From the IMG/VR virus record IMGVR_UViG_3300042938_002732, positions 1-64,000 of that record: 64,000 nucleotides of DNA, one strand, 5' to 3'. Under the pieces are notes generated by a model, which was not told the DNA's origin, made no database searches, and saw nothing but the letters and a program-made list of their open reading frames with translations. Shown in pieces: positions 63,981 to 64,000 of the stretch. Within the stretch, counting starts at the first letter, position 1; each line of letters opens with the position of its first letter. This DNA comes from a virus. The translations under genes were made by a program, and so were the position numbers.

Positions 63981-64000
63981 GTGGTGGATGTGAGCGAAAT
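63981..64000 (+). CDS. Partial gene at window edge
   Basis: AAGGAGG at 63966-63972 is a strong Shine-Dalgarno and a GTG follows at 63981 (VVDVSE...). Only six codons are in the window, so no product can be named. Confidence 0.5.

Overview
The window is almost entirely one temperate tailed-phage genome, GC-rich in most parts, with nearly every gene on the + strand and many neighbours overlapping by 1-8 bases. A lambda-B-like portal, an S78-like prohead protease with a nested scaffold, a major capsid protein, a 1199-residue tape-measure protein, fibres, a holin/M15-endolysin cassette, a tyrosine integrase and an attP make the lifestyle clear. No tail sheath was recognised, so a siphovirus is most likely. 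The host is probably a GC-rich Gram-negative. The dispersed accacagaggacacggag repeat and the RCC1/putative-Ig and LamG fibre styles make me favour Verrucomicrobia or a relative, but this is inference. No terminase, polymerase, helicase or primase was recognised, so the genome must extend beyond the window.

Layout: 1-256 repeats. 257-4743 small nucleic-acid genes (dNMP kinase, DnaQ-like exonuclease, RNA ligase, zinc ribbons, unknowns). 4762-26965 the head region, interwoven with an unusual set of large modular proteins. 27126-27267 a probable structured RNA. 27332-29314 SSB and head-tail/tail genes. 29399-38579 tail assembly, tape measure and paralogous distal-tail proteins. 38601-57432 fibres and adhesins. 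57429-58733 lysis. 58769-60365 five ribbon-helix-helix regulators and an excisionase-like gene. 60250-61413 integrase, with attP at 61416-61629. 61647-64000 further phage genes, the last one truncated by the window edge.

The most interesting system is the modular set at 4762-6692, 8636-19441 and 23990-26965. These products are strings of modules (HExxH metallopeptidase-like, GNAT-like, glycine-zipper membrane segments) punctuated by a recurring element of the type SAKLRLRELA or SANLKPALRELA. Its core, [LIV]-x-E-[FL]-A, resembles the (L/I)-x-E processing site of the T4 prohead protease and the capsid-targeting sequences of T4 internal proteins. The same core occurs at the N-terminus and in the C-terminal part of this phage's own protease-scaffold. 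I infer that these are polyprotein cargo packaged in the prohead, cut by the prohead protease and possibly delivered with the DNA.

A second unusual signal is GTTGAC placed 15-18 nt (most often 17) before the start codon of about sixteen non-coupled genes, where a normal Shine-Dalgarno is usually weak or missing. It fixes several start sites, including a 10-codon leader peptide.
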